Below the pieces are notes generated by a model. It had not been told where the DNA came from. It searched no databases and saw only the letters and a list, made by a program, of their open reading frames with translations. A stretch of DNA of 16,782 bases, taken from Methanobrevibacter sp. Lineage in GTDB: Archaea; Methanobacteriota; Methanobacteria; Methanobacteriales; Methanobacteriaceae. The position numbers and the translations under genes were made by a program. Position 1 is the first letter of the stretch. The number at the start of each line of letters is the position of its first letter. Below are positions 13,579-16,782 of the stretch, one piece after another. Location: NCBI GenBank assembly GCA_016838945.1, contig JADLKP010000024.1, positions 1-16,782 on the forward strand. The letters run 5' to 3'.

Positions 13579-13635
13579 AATATCACCTCCTTGGCTTAAA
13601 GGGTTTTCATTTAGATATAAAAATATATAATTCCT
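13579..13635 (-). promoter_or_regulatory. Promoter and strong ribosome binding site of the small ORF
   Basis: On the minus strand, a purine-rich AAAAGGAA followed by TTATATATTT resembles an archaeal BRE plus TATA box (about 13621-13638). It is followed after about 30 bp by AAGGAGGTGAT and then the ATG at 13578. The spacing suits a short leader of about 20 nt. Confidence 0.5.
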
Positions 13636-13638
13636 TTT

Positions 13639-13804
13639 ATTTATAGTTTATTTTTAATATAAAGATTTTAAATTTATTATTTTACTATAATATTGTTTTA
13701 ATGTTGTTATAATATTTAACTTCTTTTGTGAAAATATTGATTTGAAAATGAAAATTTCATATTAAAAATAAGGATTAAATTTTTAAAAAAAAGGTAAAAA
13801 TAGT
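13639..13804. other. AT-rich spacer without features
   Basis: Between the small-ORF promoter and the aroB' terminator I see only AT-rich sequence with no ORF, palindrome or repeat worth naming. Confidence 0.6.
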
Positions 13805-13851
13805 AAAAAAAATAAAAAAATAAGTCATTTAAGAGCAATTGCCCTTAATGA
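13805..13851 (-). terminator. Terminator of the aroA'-aroB' transcript
   Basis: On the minus strand TCATTAAG (from 13851-13844) pairs with CTTAAATGA (13833-13825, one bulged base). It is followed by a T-rich run of about 15 bases with a single interruption (13820-13806). It starts 12 bp after the aroB' stop codon. Confidence 0.7.
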
Positions 13852-13862
13852 TTTAAAAAAAG

Positions 13863-14993
13863 TTATTGCTCAATGATCTGTTCATCAATAGCCATACCAA
13901 AATGTCTTGCGCTATCGTCAATAAATCCTTTGACCTTCATTCCAGGCTCTAAAACTGAAACGGAAATAGGTTCTCCATTTTCATCGACTAATCTTATGGT
14001 TTCTGCATTTTGAACCAATGATTTGATTTTCATATCTTCAAATTCCGCTTCAATCAGAAGAAGTGGCCTCTTTTCTATTTTGGACCTGCCTACAATGGAC
14101 TTTTTGGTTTTTCCATCACCATCAACAATCAATACCTCATCACCGGTTTCAAGCTCTGAAAGGTATCTTGTCTTGTTTCCAGGTACCATAACATAAGCTT
14201 GAACAGGACCCGCATTCACTCTGAAAGGTCTTGAAGCCACATATTCACTTTCAAGGCTTTCACTGTGTATGAAGAACATTGCCTTTGAATAGGAACCAAT
14301 GAGCATTCCTTCACCAGGCTTCATCATGGTTGTTGTGTCTATGCAGACTCGGTCTCCTGAACCTACAGGTTCCACATTGGTGATTGTCAAGTCTTTTAAA
14401 GAATAGCTTTCTGTTGAAAGCTCATCAATAAGATTTGCAATGTCTTTTATCTGTGCAAACTCTTGAGGCTCGAATATGACTCCATCAGTGCCCACTTCCA
14501 ATGTTTCCATGGCAACTTTTGCATCATCGGCAGTCTTTACTGCAGCAATGATGTTTACATTTTCCTTTTGCAAGTCTGCAATGATGTTTTCAAGGGGAAT
14601 GATTGTCCAATCGGTTGCTACAAGGATTATATAATCAACAGCCCTACCTAAGGTCACAGCCAACTGTTCATGCAACTTATCGGTAATTACTATATAGGCA
14701 CAGACAGTTTTTCCATTGTTTTTAGCTTCATTTGCTTTAGCTAAATCTGCGGATTCATTTAAGTTGTCCTTAAGCTCGAGAGTTCCATCTCCTTCACCGT
14801 CAATACCAACTAAATATATGTCCGCATCATCTTCATTGGAAATGATTTTAAAGTTTCCAACCTTTCTGATGTTTTCACTGTCTTCTGTATCAAGAACGTA
14901 ATCGATTCCTGATTCGAGCGCTGTTGTAATCATTTCTTTCTTATCATCCCAACTTACTTTCGGGGACATGATCCAAGCGAATTTATTTGACAA
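13863..14993 (-). CDS. aroB': 3-dehydroquinate synthase II (archaeal)
   Basis: This NAD-dependent enzyme oxidatively deaminates and cyclises 2-amino-3,7-dideoxy-D-threo-hept-6-ulosonate to 3-dehydroquinate. It is the second step of the archaeal route to aromatic amino acids that bypasses DAHP and bacterial AroB. The 376 residues are family-normal and collinear with MJ1249-type proteins: KFAWIMSPKVSWDDKKEMIT at the start, GTDGVIFEPQEF near 168-179, GSGDRVCIDTTTMMKPGEGMLIGS near 211-234, and SRPFRVNAGPVQAYVMVPGNKTRYLSEL near 254-281. The start is a TTG at 14993: AAAGGAG sits 7 nt upstream, and the next Met falls inside the conserved WIMSPK. It follows aroA' by 79 bp and ends at a hairpin/T-run terminator. 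Confidence 0.93.
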   Translation of the reverse strand: MSNKFAWIMSPKVSWDDKKEMITTALESGIDYVLDTEDSENIRKVGNFKIISNEDDADIYLVGIDGEGDGTLELKDNLNESADLAKANEAKNNGKTVCAYIVITDKLHEQLAVTLGRAVDYIILVATDWTIIPLENIIADLQKENVNIIAAVKTADDAKVAMETLEVGTDGVIFEPQEFAQIKDIANLIDELSTESYSLKDLTITNVEPVGSGDRVCIDTTTMMKPGEGMLIGSYSKAMFFIHSESLESEYVASRPFRVNAGPVQAYVMVPGNKTRYLSELETGDEVLIVDGDGKTKKSIVGRSKIEKRPLLLIEAEFEDMKIKSLVQNAETIRLVDENGEPISVSVLEPGMKVKGFIDDSARHFGMAIDEQIIEQ

Positions 14994-15072
14994 TTTTAAT
15001 CTCCTTTATTTATTATTAATCGTTAAGCAATAGATAAAAACTATTTGCAATAAGCTTAGTTATTTTAATCAT

Positions 15073-15873
15073 TTAATCTTTGAGGATTTTTAAAGCATCA
15101 TCGACGTCCATATCATTATGAACTACTTCTGCAATAGCTTTAGTTATTTTTCCAGGGTTTTCAGCTTGGAAAAGGTTTCTTCCAAATGCAACACCTGCTC
15201 CTCCAACTTCAAGGGAATCTCTTACCATTTCCAAAAGTTCCCTATCAGTTTCCACTTTAGGTCCCCCTGCAATGACTACAGGGACCAATGCTCCTTCAAC
15301 TACTTCCTTAAAGGTATCAGGGTCACCGGTATAATTGGTTTTTACGATATCTACACCAAGTTCGGAACCTACACGTGCTGCATGTTTTACCATTTCCACA
15401 TCATGTTCATCTTCCACTTTTTGTCCTCTTGGGTACATCATAGCTAAAAGCGGAATTCCCCAGTAACTGCAGGTTTCAGATATTTCACCAAGTTCCATAA
15501 GCATTTCAGGTTCGGTTTCAGAACCTATGTTTACATGTACGGAAACAGCATCTGCACCTAATTGGATTGCTTTTTCAACACTGGTTACAGTTACCTTATT
15601 GTTTGGATCTGGACTTAATGAGGTACTTGCAGACAGGTGTACAATAAGACCTATATCCTTACCGTATCCTCTGTGTCCGAGTCCTACAATACCTTTGTGC
15701 ATCAATATTGCATTTGCTCCACCTTGGGAAATGCTTTCAACTGTCTCATCCATATTAATTATTCCTTTGATAGGACCGCTTGATACACCATGGTCCATAG
15801 GAGCAATTACAGTTCTTCCGGTTTTTCTATTGAAAATCCTTTCTAAACGAATTCTTTTTCCTATTTCAGTCAT
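15073..15873 (-). CDS. aroA': 2-amino-3,7-dideoxy-D-threo-hept-6-ulosonate synthase
   Basis: A class I aldolase-like (DhnA family) TIM-barrel enzyme. It condenses a C6 ketose phosphate derivative with aspartate semialdehyde to start the archaeal aromatic pathway, giving the substrate of the next gene. The frame stays open upstream to 15915, but I start at the ATG at 15873, which gives 266 residues beginning MTEIGKRIRLERIF. AAGGAG lies about 9 nt before it, and family members begin there. Catalytic candidates are Asp27 in IAPMDHGVSSGP, Tyr147 in MMYPRG and the Schiff-base Lys178 in DIVKTNYTGDP. The phosphate site VIAGGPK (200-206) and VGGAGVAFGRN (223-233) are clear. It leads the aroA'-aroB' operon. 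A TATA-like TTTTATATAAT lies about 90 bp upstream. Confidence 0.93.
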   Translation of the reverse strand: MTEIGKRIRLERIFNRKTGRTVIAPMDHGVSSGPIKGIINMDETVESISQGGANAILMHKGIVGLGHRGYGKDIGLIVHLSASTSLSPDPNNKVTVTSVEKAIQLGADAVSVHVNIGSETEPEMLMELGEISETCSYWGIPLLAMMYPRGQKVEDEHDVEMVKHAARVGSELGVDIVKTNYTGDPDTFKEVVEGALVPVVIAGGPKVETDRELLEMVRDSLEVGGAGVAFGRNLFQAENPGKITKAIAEVVHNDMDVDDALKILKD

Positions 15874-16002
15874 AAGATCAGTCTCCTTAATAATTTTTAT
15901 ATTATTAATAATCAATTTAAAAATTAATTAATTTATTCATTATTAACTTTTAATAGTATTATATAAAAATTTTATTATAATTTTGGTGGATACACTAAAT
16001 TA

Positions 16003-16024
16003 TAATGTATATTTTTATACATTA
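16003..16024. promoter_or_regulatory. Perfect palindrome upstream of marR
   Basis: TAATGTATA-TTTT-TATACATTA is a perfect inverted repeat with 9-bp arms, in the region between divergent aroA' and marR. Its size and symmetry suit a MarR-type operator, so autoregulation is the simplest idea. It is about 155 bp from the marR start and 130 bp from the aroA' start, so either promoter could be the target. Confidence 0.45.
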
Positions 16025-16180
16025 ATGTTTATTTAAATACAATTAATACTATATCATTTTTAGTATTTAAATCTTTTTAAAATTGAAATATATCTCAAAA
16101 ATAGAATTTCAATAGTAAAAAAATGAAAATTATTAATCAAATTTAGTTATTTTTAAATAATTGTAGCAATAAAAAAGAAA

Positions 16181-16636
16181 ATGATGAGTGAAAAAACAAA
16201 AGACGGATTTTATGATTACAATCGTTTAGGTGACTTGCTGTTTATTTTTCATAAGAATCATAAAACCTACTTCAACAATGCATTGGCACAGTACGACTTG
16301 AACTTGATACAAGTATTGTGCATAGCCAGAATTTACAATGAGGAAAACCTGAATCAGAAGGACCTTTCAGATAGCCTTTACATTACAAAAGGAGCAATCA
16401 CCAAAGCCATCAGAAAATTGGAGTCCAATGGAATCATAATCAGGGAACAATCCAATGAAGATAAAAGACATAATATCTTAAGGTTATCAAAAAAAGGAAA
16501 GGATCTTATCCCAATTTTAGAAGAAATCAACAATGAATGGGAAGAGAAGATGGGATTGGATAAATTGGATGATGAATTCTTTAAGACATTCATAGATTTA
16601 GCATTCAAATCCGCTGAATTGAATGAATATGAGTAA
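16181..16636 (+). CDS. MarR-family transcriptional regulator
   Basis: A winged-helix dimeric regulator of 151 residues, normal for the family. The layout is an N-terminal dimerisation helix (LGDLLFIFHKNHKTYFNNAL), LIQVLCIARIYNEENLNQKDLSDSL as the helix-turn-helix entry, TKGAITKAIRKLESNGIIIRE as the recognition helix, and SNEDKRHNILRLSKKGKDL as the wing with its conserved Asp-Lys-Arg. Two ATGs in a row (16181, 16184) are possible starts; the upstream sequence is A/G-rich without a clear ribosome binding site. A perfect palindrome at 16003-16024 may be its operator. No efflux pump or enzyme gene is next to it in this window, so the ligand and targets are unknown. Its stop codon runs into a tandem repeat. 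Confidence 0.9.
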   Translation: MMSEKTKDGFYDYNRLGDLLFIFHKNHKTYFNNALAQYDLNLIQVLCIARIYNEENLNQKDLSDSLYITKGAITKAIRKLESNGIIIREQSNEDKRHNILRLSKKGKDLIPILEEINNEWEEKMGLDKLDDEFFKTFIDLAFKSAELNEYE

Positions 16637-16766
16637 TATGAATAATAGGAATAATATGAATAATATGAATAATATGAATAATAGGAATAATATGAATAAT
16701 ATGAATAATAGGAATAATATGAATAATATGAATAATAGGAATAATATGAATAATAAGAAGAAATAA
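16629..16766 (+). CDS. Possible repeat peptide (M/R)-Asn-Asn, 45 aa, overlapping marR end
   Basis: An ATG at 16629, overlapping the marR stop in another frame, opens 45 codons: Met-Ser-Asn, then 13 triplets of Met-Asn-Asn or Arg-Asn-Asn, then Lys-Lys-Lys and TAA at 16764. Every unit keeps frame because the repeat is built of 9-bp units (atgaataat and aggaataat) in a partial 27-bp higher-order order (M, M, R). No family is recognised. It may be only a microsatellite-like array that happens to stay open, since a 9-bp repeat without stops is open by necessity. Overlap with marR would allow translational coupling. Confidence 0.25.
   Translation: MSNMNNRNNMNNMNNMNNRNNMNNMNNRNNMNNMNNRNNMNNKKK
16638..16754. 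repeat. 9-bp/27-bp tandem array after marR
   Basis: Thirteen 9-bp units alternate between atgaataat and aggaataat. Four agg units occur, mostly every third unit, giving about three copies of a 27-bp pattern. The array begins within a few bases of the marR stop codon and is followed by AT-rich sequence to the window end. Confidence 0.95.
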
Positions 16767-16782
16767 ATTAAATAATAAAAAT

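Noticed and set aside
13264..13600. RNase P RNA, SRP RNA or a cobalamin riboswitch
   Set aside because: I could not find the conserved core sequences of any of these on either strand, and the downstream genes do not suit a cobalamin switch.
15874..15915. N-terminal extension of aroA'
   Set aside because: The 14 extra residues precede the AAGGAG-supported ATG and are not part of the known family start.
15118..15931. Plus-strand ORFs antisense to aroA'
   Set aside because: They are Cys/Phe/Ser-rich antisense shadows of a clear enzyme gene.

Overview
The window looks like chromosomal DNA of a methanogenic archaeon of the order Methanobacteriales, most likely a Methanobrevibacter. It is very AT-rich. 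It has archaeal ribosome binding sites (GGAGGTGAT or GGTGA types) and TATA-like promoters. The marker genes agree: mtxX/Mmp4 (a methanogenesis marker), the archaeal aroA'-aroB' route into the shikimate pathway, the archaeal diaminopyrimidine reductase of riboflavin synthesis, and an archaeal-type cis-prenyltransferase. I see no rRNA, tRNA, CRISPR array or insertion sequence. Genus and function calls come from recognising protein motifs, not from a database search.

Layout. 1-1331 has no long gene. It holds two DtxR-like palindromes (589-659), a possible 48-residue ORF, and a plus-strand run of hairpins (about 665-1215) ending in a terminator-like stem-loop with a T-rich tail, which I read as a candidate metal-regulated RNA. 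1332-2860 carries riboflavin reductase and TatD on the minus strand. 2861-7451 is a redox-flavoured accessory block: two paralogous Old Yellow Enzyme (OYE)-like flavoproteins, a TMEM175-type channel, an HxlR regulator and a FrnE-like DsbA-family protein. Copies of one palindrome (GTAATT-N4-AATTAC) lie at the hxlR/frnE promoter region, twice upstream of the second OYE gene, and in weaker form upstream of the first, which suggests a local HxlR regulon. 7475-8206 is an MBL-fold hydrolase probably co-transcribed with frnE.

8371-12293 (minus strand) carries housekeeping and methanogen genes: uppS, mtxX, an Isf-like iron-sulfur flavoprotein and hemL. A nitroreductase-family gene diverges from hemL. 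13094-13862 is the second large gene-poor stretch and is unusually structured. It has a nested perfect hairpin, an element of about 105 nt closed by a 14-bp stem, and a 51-codon minus-strand ORF with a textbook ribosome binding site and promoter, overlapped by a short hydrophobic frame. 13863-15873 is the aroA'-aroB' pair, and 16181-16636 a MarR regulator with a perfect palindrome upstream.

Several gene ends carry short tandem arrays: 19-bp units inside the 3' end of the first OYE gene and upstream of tatD, and an in-phase 9-bp array just after marR that reads as an (M/R)-Asn-Asn repeat peptide. The most novel-looking items are the two structured loci (589-1240 and 13100-13600), the HxlR palindrome set, and the OYE paralogs that lack the usual histidine pair.
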